From Azospirillum sp. TSO35-2 (GTDB taxonomy: Bacteria > Pseudomonadota > Alphaproteobacteria > Azospirillales > Azospirillaceae): a DNA stretch of 64,000 nucleotides. Of this stretch, positions 26,622 through 35,163 are shown piece by piece (position 1 is the first letter of the stretch; each line of letters starts with the position of its first letter). The stretch lies in the NCBI RefSeq assembly GCF_003116095.1, contig NZ_LGRA01000021.1:348451-412450 (forward strand), read 5' to 3'. The position numbers and the translations under genes are program-made. The notes under the pieces were generated by a model. That model had not been told where the DNA came from and ran no database searches. It saw only the letters and a program-made list of their open reading frames with translations.

Positions 26622-27422
26622 TCAGTGCTGCCCGCTGTGCTGGTCTTGTGGACGCCAGTGCAGCAGGCGCTTTTCGATGACGGTCACCGCCGCGTCGATC
26701 AGGACGACGAAGATGGTCAGCACCAGCATGCCGGAAAAGACGCCGACGGTGTCGAACACGCCCTCGGCCTGGTGGATGCGGTAGCCGAGCCCGGCGGCGG
26801 AGCCCAGATACTCGCCGACCACCGCACCGACCATGGCGAAACCGACCGCGGTGTGCAGCGACGAGAAGACCCAGGACAGCGCCGACGGCAGATAGACGTG
26901 GCGGAACAGGTGGCGCGAGTTGGCGCCCAGCATGCGGGCGTTGGCCAGCACGACGGGGCTGACCTCCTTCACGCCCTGGTAGACGTTGAAGAAGACGATG
27001 AAGAAGACCAGCGTCACCCCCAGCGCCACCTTCGACCAGATGCCCAGCCCCAGCCACAGCGCGAAGATCGGCGCCAGCACGACGCGGGGCAGCGCGTTCA
27101 CCGCCTTGATGTAGGGGTCGAACACGATCGACACCAACGGCGCGCGGGCGAACCAGAAGCCGAAGGCGATGCCCGCCACCGTGCCGATGGCGAAGGCCAG
27201 CGCCGTCTCCAGCAGCGTGATGCCCAGATGGTACCAGATGACGCCGGACGCGAAGTCCTTCCAGGTCCGCTCCAGCACCGCGCCCGGCGTGCCGAAGAAG
27301 AACGGGCTGAGAATCTTGGTGTCGGTCAGGACGTGCCAGATCAGGAAGAACGCGATCAGCACACCCAGTTGCAGCAGCAGGATGACCGGGCGGCTCGGCA
27401 GGCGTTTGGCGTGGGATCTCAT
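26622..27422 (-). CDS. ABC transporter permease (SsuC type)
   Basis: 266-residue inner-membrane protein with about six membrane helices and the EAA-type coupling loop (VLANARMLGANSRHLFRHVYLP, split here: ANARMLGANSRH ... VYLPSAL). The BPD_transp_1 fold matches SsuC/TauC permeases. ATG 27422 lies 7 bp after the ATPase stop. Confidence 0.9.
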   Translation of the reverse strand: MRSHAKRLPSRPVILLLQLGVLIAFFLIWHVLTDTKILSPFFFGTPGAVLERTWKDFASGVIWYHLGITLLETALAFAIGTVAGIAFGFWFARAPLVSIVFDPYIKAVNALPRVVLAPIFALWLGLGIWSKVALGVTLVFFIVFFNVYQGVKEVSPVVLANARMLGANSRHLFRHVYLPSALSWVFSSLHTAVGFAMVGAVVGEYLGSAAGLGYRIHQAEGVFDTVGVFSGMLVLTIFVVLIDAAVTVIEKRLLHWRPQDQHSGQH

Positions 27423-27429
27423 GATGTCG

Positions 27430-28254
27430 TCACCGCAGCTTGGTCTGGGCGTAGCCCTTCAGCACTTCGTCGCGCAACTGGCCCCAGATCTCCCGGTGCA
27501 GCGCCAGGAATTGCGGGGTCATGCGGATGTCCGCCACGTCGCGCGGCCGGTCGAGGTCGATGCGGTATTCACCGATCAGCCGCGATCCCGGCCCGGCCGA
27601 CAGCACCAGCACCCGGTCGGACATGGCGATCGCCTCCTCCAGGTCGTGGGTGATGAAGACCACCGACTTGCGGTCCGCCGCCCACAGGTCGAGCAGCTCG
27701 TTCTCCATCATCTGCCGGGTCTGGACGTCGAGCGCCGAGAAAGGCTCGTCCATCAGGATGATCTTCGGGTCGACGATCAGCGTCTGGGCCAGCGCCACGC
27801 GCTTGCGCATACCGCCCGACAACTGGTGCGGAAAGCGGTCGCCGAATCCCTCCAGCCCGACACGGGACAGCCAGGGCCGTGCGCGCTCCCGCGCCTGCGC
27901 CCGCGCGACGCCGCGGAACTCCAGCCCGGCGGCGACGTTGTCGAGCGCCGACTTCCACGGCATCAGCGCCTCGGCCTGGAACATGTAGCCGGCCTTCGGG
28001 TTGATCCCGGTCACCGGCTGGCCAAAGGACAGCGCCCTGCCCTCGCTCGGCTTCAGCAGCCCGGCGGCGACGTTCAGCATGGTCGACTTGCCGCTGCCGG
28101 TCGGGCCGACGATCGACACGAACTCCCCATCGGCGACGGTGAAGCTGGCGCCCTGTACGGCGGTGTAGGAACGTCCCCGGCCGTCGGGTGAGGGAAAGGT
28201 GCAGGTCACGCCCTCCAATTGGAGGGCAGGCGCCGGTGCGGCGGCCTCGGCCAT
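27430..28254 (-). CDS. ABC transporter ATP-binding protein (SsuB type)
   Basis: 274-residue nucleotide-binding subunit: Walker A GPTGSGKST, Q-loop MFQAEALMPW, signature LSGGMRKRVALAQ, Walker B IILMDEPFSALD and H-loop FITHDLEEA. The long upstream open frame (to 30384) is the shadow of the FtsH gene. ATG 28254 has AAGGA about 10 bp upstream. Two contiguous 19-bp direct repeats lie immediately before that site and may be an operator for this operon. Confidence 0.92.
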   Translation of the reverse strand: MAEAAAPAPALQLEGVTCTFPSPDGRGRSYTAVQGASFTVADGEFVSIVGPTGSGKSTMLNVAAGLLKPSEGRALSFGQPVTGINPKAGYMFQAEALMPWKSALDNVAAGLEFRGVARAQARERARPWLSRVGLEGFGDRFPHQLSGGMRKRVALAQTLIVDPKIILMDEPFSALDVQTRQMMENELLDLWAADRKSVVFITHDLEEAIAMSDRVLVLSAGPGSRLIGEYRIDLDRPRDVADIRMTPQFLALHREIWGQLRDEVLKGYAQTKLR

Positions 28255-28268
28255 GGCGGTGTGGTCCT

Positions 28269-28306
28269 TATCGTTCGGGCAGTGCGCTATCGTTCGGGCG
28301 ATGCGC
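28269..28306. repeat. two contiguous 19-bp direct repeats in front of the ABC operon
   Basis: 28269-28287 and 28288-28306 are identical at 17 of 19 positions (differences only at the AG/GA pair). They lie 15-52 bp before the ATPase start, in the 270-bp divergent region shared with the FtsH-like gene. Candidates are a regulator binding site or a structured leader. The rest of 28255-28524 shows nothing else I can support. Confidence 0.6.
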
Positions 28307-28524
28307 TTTGGTTGGGATGCCATACTGTCGGAACTGAAGCTTATCGGCAACCGCTTGAGATCTCCCTTGGATTCGGAAGGGAGCCATTCGGCAAACGCAC
28401 CGCTTACGGTGTCAAAGAAGGGACACGGGCCCTTATCGGTTGCCGCGGCGGCAGGCTGTCCCGCATCAATGGCCCCATCAATGGCATAGACCGAAAGCCA
28501 GTCCTTCCCCCTCGCGGAGCCGAC

Positions 28525-30306
28525 ATGCCCACGCTGCCGAAACGCCCGATGATTGCGCTCGCTGCCCTGGCCGCCCTGCTGGCCGCGTGGCTTGGCTTCG
28601 CGGCCTGGTACGACCATGCCCAGCGGGCGGGTGAACAGCCGGCAACCTACAGCGCGCTGATCGAGCGGGCCGGCCGGGGCGAGATCGCGTCGATCACCTT
28701 CAGCGACGACACCGGGCATGCGGTGGCGACCGACGGAACCCGCAGCCGCATCGTCATGCCGGTGACCGACGATCTGCTGAAGGAACTGCGCAGCCACAAG
28801 GTCGCCATCGCCTTCGACGACGGCCCCGTGGGGCTGATGGCGCAGACGGTCGGCGTGCTCGACCGGGCGGCGCCGTTCCTGGTGGTGGCGCTGCTGGTCG
28901 GCGGGCTGGCGCTGAGCGGCGGGCAGTTCTTCGGGATGGGCCGCGCCACCCGCATCCGGCCGGAGGACACCGGCACCGTCTTCGCCGACGTCGCCGGCGT
29001 GGACGAGGCCAAGGAGGAACTGCGCGAGACGGTGCAGTTCCTGAAGGACCCGCGCCGCTTCGCCATGGCCGGCGCCCGCGTGCCGAAGGGCATCCTGCTG
29101 GTCGGTCCGCCCGGCACCGGCAAGACCATGCTGGCCAAGGCGGCGGCCGGTGAGGCCGGCGTGCCGTTCTTCGCCGCGTCGGGGTCGGACTTCGTCGAGA
29201 TGTTCGTCGGGCTGGGCGCCGCGCGCGTCCGCAACCTGTTCAAGGCCGCCCGCGCCAACGCCCCCTGCCTGCTGTTCATCGACGAGATCGACGCGCTGGC
29301 CGGCAAGCGCGGCGAATCCAATAGCCATTCCGAACGCGAACAGACGCTCAACCAGCTGCTGGTCGAGATGGACGGCATTGTCGAGGGCGGCGACGTCGTG
29401 GTGATCGCCGCCACCAACCGGTCGGAGATGCTGGACGCCGCCGTGCTCCGCCCCGGCCGATTCGACCGTCACATCCATGTCAGCCTTCCCGACGTGGCGG
29501 GGCGCGAGGCGATCCTGGGCGTCCACGCCGGCCGGCTGACGCTGGCCCCCGATGTCTGCGCCCGCACGGTGGCGCGCGGCACGCCGGGCTTCTCCGGCGC
29601 CGAACTCGCCAACCTCGCCAACGAGGCGGCGCTGTCGGCGGCGCGCCAGGGCCGGGTGGTCGTCACCATGGCCGATTTCGAAACCGCCAAGGACCGCGTG
29701 CTGATGGGGGTGGAGCGCCGCAGCCTCGCCCTGTCGGCTCACGAACGCCGCCTGACCGCCTACCACGAGGCCGGCCACGCCCTCGTCTCGCTGCGCTGCC
29801 CGGAGGCCGACCCGATCCACAAGGCGACGATCATCCCGCGCGGCCGCGCGCTGGGCATGGTGGTCCGGCTGCCGGAGGGTGACCGGGTGTCCGTGTCGCG
29901 CGCCAAGCTGCTGGCCGACATCGCCGTCGCCATGGCCGGCCGCGCGGCGGAGGAGATCGTCTTCGGCCAGGACCATGTCACCACCGGAGCCGAGGCCGAC
30001 TTCCGCGCCGCCACCGACCTCGCCCGCCGCATGGTCGCCGCCTGGGGCATGAGCGAGGCCATCGGCTTCGTCGCCCACGCCGGCAGCGAGCCGGGCGTGC
30101 GGTCGGAGCGCACCGCCTGGCGCATCGACGAGGAAATCCGCCGCATCACCGACGAGGGGATGGAGCATGCCCGCCGCCTGCTGCGCAGCGACCGCACCGC
30201 GCTGGACAGCATCGCCCGGGCGCTGCTGGAACGCGAGACGCTGACCGGCGACGAGATCACCGGCCTTGCCGACCAGGAGGTCGAACGGGCAACCGAAGCC
30301 GCCTGA
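28525..30306 (+). CDS. FtsH-like AAA+ zinc metalloprotease (short paralogue)
   Basis: 594-residue inner-membrane protease. Two N-terminal membrane helices (about residues 9-27 and 112-132) flank a small periplasmic domain; the AAA module has Walker A GPPGTGKT, Walker B LLFIDEID and the second region of homology (LRPGRFDRH); the M41 protease has HEAGH with the third zinc ligand in EADFRAATDLA. It is shorter than canonical FtsH (~640) and lacks its long C-terminal tail, and it stands away from tilS/folP, so it is probably an additional FtsH. ATG 28525 has a GGAG site; the earlier open frame overlaps the ABC promoter region. Confidence 0.88.
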   Translation: MPTLPKRPMIALAALAALLAAWLGFAAWYDHAQRAGEQPATYSALIERAGRGEIASITFSDDTGHAVATDGTRSRIVMPVTDDLLKELRSHKVAIAFDDGPVGLMAQTVGVLDRAAPFLVVALLVGGLALSGGQFFGMGRATRIRPEDTGTVFADVAGVDEAKEELRETVQFLKDPRRFAMAGARVPKGILLVGPPGTGKTMLAKAAAGEAGVPFFAASGSDFVEMFVGLGAARVRNLFKAARANAPCLLFIDEIDALAGKRGESNSHSEREQTLNQLLVEMDGIVEGGDVVVIAATNRSEMLDAAVLRPGRFDRHIHVSLPDVAGREAILGVHAGRLTLAPDVCARTVARGTPGFSGAELANLANEAALSAARQGRVVVTMADFETAKDRVLMGVERRSLALSAHERRLTAYHEAGHALVSLRCPEADPIHKATIIPRGRALGMVVRLPEGDRVSVSRAKLLADIAVAMAGRAAEEIVFGQDHVTTGAEADFRAATDLARRMVAAWGMSEAIGFVAHAGSEPGVRSERTAWRIDEEIRRITDEGMEHARRLLRSDRTALDSIARALLERETLTGDEITGLADQEVERATEAA

Positions 30307-30410
30307 CATCATGCGTTCCGCAACCTGGTGCTTTATTGCCGCGTTGCGGTCACGTTGCATACCGGAGTAAAGTATCGCCACCACGAATGGGGTAATGCGA
30401 GAGGGGCGAC

Positions 30411-31238
30411 ATGACGGGGCCGGTTTCCCGCCGCACGGCGCTGACGGTTGCGCTGCCCCTGCTGTCCGGACCCCTCCTGTCCGGCTGGCCGACCCGGTCG
30501 GTGTTGGCCGCGGCGGTCGAGGACGCCCCCGCGGTGGTGCCGGCGACCGGCCCGGTGGTGGTCAATGTCGGTGCCTACGAATTCCCCCCTTACGTCGATG
30601 AGACGGGCGACGGCGTGACGCGCGATCTGCTGGATCTGCTCAACGCCGCCCAGTCCGAACGCCGGTTCCGGCTGGTCGCGACCGCGCCGCAGCGCCGTTA
30701 CGACGACCTGGAACAGGGGCGGTTCGACATGATCGCCTTCGAATGCCTGACCTGGGGCTGGGAAGGCCGTCCGGTGGAGGCCACCCGCCCCTTCCTGCGC
30801 GACGCCGAGGTGTTCGTTGCCAAGGCCGGGCCGGGCATCGACCAGTCCGTGTTCGACGATCTGAGCGGCAAGACCATCCTGGGCCGGCTGGGCTACCACT
30901 ACGCCTATGCCGACTTCCACGCCGATCCGAAGCTGCTGGAGCAGCGCTATCACACCCGCGTCACGGTGACGCATGAGGGCAACGTGCGCAGCGTCGCCGC
31001 CGGACGGGCCGATCTCGCCATCGTCACCCGCTCCTTCCTGACCCGCTTCCTGAAACGCGAGCCCGAACTGGCGCAACGGCTGCTGGTGTCGGAACGCACC
31101 GACCAGATCTACGAACACACCATCCTGGTGCGCCGCGGCGGGCCGGTCGGCGCGGCGTGGCTCGACGGGTTGCTGGAGCGCCTTGCCGCCGATGGCCGGC
31201 TGGAGTCGCTGTGGCGCCGCAGCGGCATCCTGTCGTGA
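30411..31238 (+). CDS. periplasmic substrate-binding protein, family 3 type
   Basis: 275 residues. The N-terminus has twin arginines before a hydrophobic stretch (SRRTALTVALPLL), suggesting Tat or Sec export. The body is a bacterial extracellular solute-binding family 3 domain (VVVNVGAYEFPPYVDETGDG, RFDMIAFECLTW, GKTILGRLGYHYAYADF). There is no transporter nearby; instead the stop overlaps the start of a membrane phosphatase gene by 4 bp (GTGA). It may therefore be a sensor subunit that presents a ligand to that phosphatase (inference). Confidence 0.85.
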   Translation: MTGPVSRRTALTVALPLLSGPLLSGWPTRSVLAAAVEDAPAVVPATGPVVVNVGAYEFPPYVDETGDGVTRDLLDLLNAAQSERRFRLVATAPQRRYDDLEQGRFDMIAFECLTWGWEGRPVEATRPFLRDAEVFVAKAGPGIDQSVFDDLSGKTILGRLGYHYAYADFHADPKLLEQRYHTRVTVTHEGNVRSVAAGRADLAIVTRSFLTRFLKREPELAQRLLVSERTDQIYEHTILVRRGGPVGAAWLDGLLERLAADGRLESLWRRSGILS

Positions 31239-32791
31239 AGCGCCGCTCCTCCCTGCTGGCGCGGGTGGCCGGCGCCATCCTGGTGACCACCGCCACCATC
31301 GGCGCCGCCGCCGTGCTGCTGTCCGAGCGCATCGTCGAGGGACAGCGGCACCAGGATCTGCTGCGCCGGGCCGAGCTGGTCGCCGCCACCCAGGCCGACG
31401 CGCTGAGCGGGCCGCTGTGGGAACTCGACACCCGCAGCGTTCAGCGCATGATCGACGCGCTGACCGCCCGTGACCTAGCCATCCGCTCCATCGCCGTGTA
31501 CGAGGTCGGCCGCGACACGCCACTGGCGCAGGCCACCGCCGGGGCCGCCGATCCGGCCAACCGCGTCGCGGTGGAGCGGCCCATCGTCCTGCACGGGCGG
31601 GAAGGCGGGGTCGAGACGGTCGGGCGCCTGCGCGTCGCCTATTCGACCGCGGAGGTCCGGCAGGCGACGCTGGACGCGCTGGTCCCGGTGGTCGGGCTGC
31701 TCCTGTTGTCGCTGCTCGGGGCGATGGCGGCGCTGGGCCTCACGCTGAACCGGATCGTGCTGCGCCCGCTGCGCCGGCTGACCCAGTTGGCCGGCGTCCT
31801 GGCCCGCGGCGACTACGGCGCCCGCATGAACGCCGACCGCGCCGACGAGATCGGCGTGCTGGCCGACGGCTTCAACCGGATGGCTGGGACGGTGCAGGAC
31901 CACACCCGCACCCTGGAAAGCCGAGTCCAGGAACGGACGGAGGCGCTGGCCGCGACCAACCGCGCCATCATGGACAGCATCAACTACGCCCAACTGATCC
32001 AATCCTCGATCCTGCCGGCGCCGGAGACGCTGCGCGCCGGGCTGACCGAGCATTTCGTGCTGTGGCGCCCGCGCGACGTGGTCAGCGGCGACTTCTACCT
32101 GTGCCGCGAGGTGGCGGACGGCTTCGTCGTCGCGGTCGCCGACTGCACCGGCCACGGCGTGCCCGGCGCCTTCATGACGATGACGGCCAGCGCGATGCTG
32201 AACAACGCGCTCGACCTGCTGGGCGCCGACGACCCCGCCGCCATCCTGGCGGTCGTCGACCACAAGGTGCGCGCCGCCCTGCACCAGGAGGGGGACGTCC
32301 GCAACCTGACCGACCTGTTCGACAACGGACTCGATCTCGCCCTGTGCCACATCCGGCCGGCCGACGGGCGGCTGGTCTACGCCGGCGCCCGCATCCCCCT
32401 GCTGATCGCCAGCCGTGACGGCGTCACCGAACTGCGCGGCGACCGCCGCAGCCTGGGGTATCGGCGGGATCCGGCGCAGGCCGACGCGCCCTTTGCCAAC
32501 CGTACGGTGACGCTGCGGCCCGGCCAGACCTTCCTTCTCGGCACCGACGGGCTGACCGACCAGAGCGGCGGGGAGCGGGGTCGCAGCTTCGGCAAGCACA
32601 GATTGCGCGACGCGCTGCTGCGCTGTGGGGATGGGCCGCTCGACCGGCTGAAGATGGAGTTGGAGGACACGCTCCACCGCTTCCAGGGGGAGCGGGAGCA
32701 GCGTGATGACATCACTCTGTTCGGCTTCCGCGTGCGACTGACCGACGCAGCCATCCTCCCAGGCGACGGGTCGGCGCGGCGTGCCGCGTAA
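31235..32791 (+). CDS. HAMP-SpoIIE membrane serine/threonine phosphatase (SiaA-like)
   Basis: 518 residues from GTG 31235, overlapping the binding-protein stop. TM1 (about 7-28) and TM2 (about 152-174) enclose a periplasmic domain, followed by HAMP (LRPLRRLTQLAGVLARGDYG), a coiled coil (ESRVQERTEALAATNRAIMDS) and a PPM/SpoIIE phosphatase. Metal-binding aspartates are in VVSGDFYL, ADCTGHGVPGAF, TDGLTDQ and RDDITLF. Architecture equals SiaA of Pseudomonas aeruginosa, which dephosphorylates SiaC. SiaB- and SiaC-like genes lie 2-4 kb away on the other strand, making this the likely phosphatase of the switch. Confidence 0.85.
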   Translation: MKRRSSLLARVAGAILVTTATIGAAAVLLSERIVEGQRHQDLLRRAELVAATQADALSGPLWELDTRSVQRMIDALTARDLAIRSIAVYEVGRDTPLAQATAGAADPANRVAVERPIVLHGREGGVETVGRLRVAYSTAEVRQATLDALVPVVGLLLLSLLGAMAALGLTLNRIVLRPLRRLTQLAGVLARGDYGARMNADRADEIGVLADGFNRMAGTVQDHTRTLESRVQERTEALAATNRAIMDSINYAQLIQSSILPAPETLRAGLTEHFVLWRPRDVVSGDFYLCREVADGFVVAVADCTGHGVPGAFMTMTASAMLNNALDLLGADDPAAILAVVDHKVRAALHQEGDVRNLTDLFDNGLDLALCHIRPADGRLVYAGARIPLLIASRDGVTELRGDRRSLGYRRDPAQADAPFANRTVTLRPGQTFLLGTDGLTDQSGGERGRSFGKHRLRDALLRCGDGPLDRLKMELEDTLHRFQGEREQRDDITLFGFRVRLTDAAILPGDGSARRAA

Positions 32792-32826
32792 AATCCCTGG
32801 ACCCTGCCAGCAAATCTGTTACAGAC

Positions 32827-32853
32827 ATGTCACTGGTTGTGACGGTTTGTGAC
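32827..32853 (+). promoter_or_regulatory. helically phased direct repeats upstream of the OmpR-type regulator
   Basis: ATGTCAC (32827), TTGTGAC (32837) and TTGTGAC (32847) are spaced exactly 10 bp; a weaker CTGTTAC lies at 32816. Ten-bp spaced direct repeats are the usual site geometry of OmpR/PhoB-family dimers. They end 87 bp before ATG 32940, so autoregulation of the following response regulator is plausible. Confidence 0.5.
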
Positions 32854-32939
32854 ATCGATCGGTAGGCGCAACTTTGTTTTAAAGTTTAGGCAATCTGCGG
32901 TATGGTCCACCCGTTGAAGTGGTGATGGGAGGGTACGGG

Positions 32940-33704
32940 ATGGCGGGTCCGACGATCATCGTGGTCGAAGATGAGAACTCTCTGCGCTCCGACATGGTCG
33001 AGTATCTGTCGAGCTGCGGTTTCGACGCCATCGGCGCCCGCGACGGCGCCGAGTTGGACCGGCTGCTCCAGACCCGCGACGCCGCCATCGTCATCCTCGA
33101 CGTGAACCTGCCGGACGAGGACGGGTTCAAGATCGCCGCAAGGCTGCGCGACCATCACGGCGCCGGCATCGTCATGGTGACGGCGCGCGGTTCCACCGTC
33201 GACCGGGTGGTCGGGTTGGAGATCGGCGCCGACGCCTATCTGGTGAAGCCGATCGAACTGCGCGAGCTGGAAGCGCAGGTGAAGTCGCTGCTGCGCCGCC
33301 TGAGCGAGCGCGCCGCCGAATCGGCCGTGCCGTCCGCCGCCAACGGGACCACGGTCGGCGACACCGCCGATGGGGGCGACGAGGCGCGCTGGTCGCTCGA
33401 TCCCACGGAATGGTGCCTGACCAACCCGGCCGGCGTCCGCATCAGCCTGACCAGCATGGAAATGAAGCTGACCAGCCTGCTCGCCGCCCAGGCGCGCAAG
33501 CCGGCGACGCGCGACCAGATCTCCCAGGCGCTGTACAACCGCCGCTGGAACCCGGAAGACCGCTCGATCGACACCGTCGTCGGACGCCTGCGCCACAAGG
33601 TGGAAGGGGCGATCGGCGGCCCGGCCCCGCTGAAATCGGTGCATGGCGTCGGCTACGTCTTCTCCGCCCCGGTTCGCGTCGTCGGCAGCGGCCAGCAGAG
33701 CTGA
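32940..33704 (+). CDS. OmpR-family response regulator
   Basis: 254 residues. Receiver domain at 1-118 with acidic pocket Glu10/Asp11, phospho-acceptor Asp54 (VILDVNLP), Thr in VMVTARG and Lys in YLVKPIE; then a linker (AESAVPSAANGTTVGDTAD) and a C-terminal winged helix (LTSMEMKLTSLLAAQ, DRSIDTVVGRLRHK, GVGYVFSA). GGGAGGG precedes ATG 32940. The gene lies between the SiaA-like phosphatase and a convergent histidine kinase (18-bp gap), so that kinase is its likely partner. Confidence 0.92.
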   Translation: MAGPTIIVVEDENSLRSDMVEYLSSCGFDAIGARDGAELDRLLQTRDAAIVILDVNLPDEDGFKIAARLRDHHGAGIVMVTARGSTVDRVVGLEIGADAYLVKPIELRELEAQVKSLLRRLSERAAESAVPSAANGTTVGDTADGGDEARWSLDPTEWCLTNPAGVRISLTSMEMKLTSLLAAQARKPATRDQISQALYNRRWNPEDRSIDTVVGRLRHKVEGAIGGPAPLKSVHGVGYVFSAPVRVVGSGQQS

Positions 33705-33722
33705 GCCTCTCCTCCGGGACGC

Positions 33723-34745
33723 TCAGTCCTCCGGCGTGCAGCGCGGGAACAGCAGGGTGAAGCTGGTGCCGCGATCCACCGCGCTGTCCACGGCGATGGT
33801 GCCCTTCAACACCCCGACCACCAGATTGTGCACGATGTGCAGCCCCAACCCGCTGCCGCCACGGCCACGGCGCGTGGTGAAGAAGGGTTCGAACACACGG
33901 GACCTGTGCTCCTCGCTCATGCCGCGGCCGGTGTCGGTGAAGCACAGGCGGACCATGTCGGGGGCGGGCTGGTCGACGACGACCGCCATGTCCCCGTCCC
34001 GCCCGTCGGCGAAGGCGTGGGTCAGGGCGTTCATCACCAGGTTGGACAGGATCTGCGACAGGACGCCGGGATAGCAGTCCAGTTCCAGGTCGCCGGGGCA
34101 GGTCACCGCCACCCCATGGCCGGCGGGGCGCAGCTTCGGTTGCAGGCTGACCAGCGTGTCCTGGATGTAGGCGGCGAGGTTGACGCGGCGGCGCACGGCG
34201 CTGGCCCGGTCCACCGCCACCTGCTTGAAGCCGGCGATCAGCTGCGCCGCCCGCTCGCAATTGCCGAGGATCAGGTCGGTGGTGTCGATGGCGGTGCCGA
34301 GGTAGCGGGCGAAATCGCCCTTGCTCAGTTCCCCCTCCTCCGCCCGCCGCCGCATCGCCGCGGTCGCGTCGGCGAGATGGGAGGCGCAGGACACCGCGAT
34401 GCCGACGGGGGTGTTGATCTCGTGCGCGACCCCGGCGACCAGCGCGCCGAGCGAGGCCAGCTTTTCGGACTGAACCATCGCCTCCTGCGCCTCGCGCAGC
34501 CGGTCCAGCGCCGCTTCCGCTTCGGTCCGCCGCCGTTCCAGTTCGCGGTTGGCGTCGTTCAACTGCCCCTGCAGCCGGTCGCTGACCCGCACCAGACGCT
34601 GCTGTTCCCGCGTGCTCCGTTCGAACGCGGCGATCAGCGCGTTGAATTCGGCGACACAGTCCGGCGCATCGGCCTCCAGCCTCTTCCCCAGCGAGCGGGC
34701 CTTGGCAAGGGCCTCCTCCTCCGCGGCAAAGAGGTTGAAGCTCAT
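33723..34745 (-). CDS. soluble histidine kinase coupled to SiaC-like protein
   Basis: 340 residues, no membrane segment. The N-terminal ~110 residues are a helical coiled coil (ERSTREQQRLVRVSDRL..., NRELERRRTEAEAALDRL). HisKA has VAGVAHEINTPVG with the phosphorylated His; HATPase_c has N box LVMNALTHAF, G1 DTGRGMS and G2 GGSGLGLHIV. ATG 34745 overlaps the SiaC stop as ATGA, so the two proteins are made together. A SiaC-type protein as direct activator of this kinase is the natural reading (inference), with the convergent OmpR-type regulator as target. Confidence 0.9.
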   Translation of the reverse strand: MSFNLFAAEEEALAKARSLGKRLEADAPDCVAEFNALIAAFERSTREQQRLVRVSDRLQGQLNDANRELERRRTEAEAALDRLREAQEAMVQSEKLASLGALVAGVAHEINTPVGIAVSCASHLADATAAMRRRAEEGELSKGDFARYLGTAIDTTDLILGNCERAAQLIAGFKQVAVDRASAVRRRVNLAAYIQDTLVSLQPKLRPAGHGVAVTCPGDLELDCYPGVLSQILSNLVMNALTHAFADGRDGDMAVVVDQPAPDMVRLCFTDTGRGMSEEHRSRVFEPFFTTRRGRGGSGLGLHIVHNLVVGVLKGTIAVDSAVDRGTSFTLLFPRCTPED

Positions 34746-35140
34746 GCGCCGCCGCCGGCGGGGATCTCCCGCAGATCGAAGACGACGGCGCGCAGGTCCT
34801 CGGCGAAATCCTCGCCCAGTTCGCGCATCGAGTCGTCGTTCTCCTCGACACACCAGGTCACGGTCACCGGGCGCCCGTCCCGCGCCACCGTCTCCAGCAT
34901 CTGGAAGATGTTCATCAGCGCCTTGGCGCTGGAGCTGTTGAAATACAGCAGTTCCATGTCGAACCGGATGGCCCCGCGTTCCGGCCGTGCCAGAAAGTCG
35001 TGCAGGGCGCTGAAGACCGGCCCGAAGAAGCCGGCGACATCGTCGGGGTAGGACTCGCCGGTCAGTCGTAAATGACCGGCGGCGAAATCGAAACTGACGC
35101 CGGGCGTGCGTCCGGTGGCGGGGATGATGAGGGAGTCCAT
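34742..35140 (-). CDS. siaC: SiaC-family regulatory phosphoprotein (DUF1987)
   Basis: 132 residues. The family pattern is clear: FDFAAGHLRLTGESYPDD, PVFSALHDFL, DMELLYFNSSSAKALMNIF and MRELGEDF. SiaC is a STAS-like antagonist whose phosphorylation by SiaB and dephosphorylation by SiaA control its partner. The usual YFNTSS phosphosite segment reads YFNSSS here, so the acceptor would be Ser rather than Thr. It lies 23 bp after siaB and overlaps the downstream histidine kinase gene by 4 bp. Confidence 0.88.
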   Translation of the reverse strand: MDSLIIPATGRTPGVSFDFAAGHLRLTGESYPDDVAGFFGPVFSALHDFLARPERGAIRFDMELLYFNSSSAKALMNIFQMLETVARDGRPVTVTWCVEENDDSMRELGEDFAEDLRAVVFDLREIPAGGGA

Positions 35141-35163
35141 GGCGTGTCGCTCGGTTCGGCCGC

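Noticed and set aside
28525..30306. Primary ftsH gene
   Set aside because: Shorter than usual, no tilS/folP neighbours and an unusual context; treated as an additional FtsH-like paralogue.
30331..30376. Possible promoter TTGCGG-18-TAAAGT before the binding-protein gene
   Set aside because: Spacing and hexamers too weak; several equally poor alternatives nearby.
28255..30384. Minus-strand extension making the ABC ATPase 984 residues long
   Set aside because: Shadow of the FtsH-like gene; the ATPase fold begins at 28254 with a ribosome-binding site.
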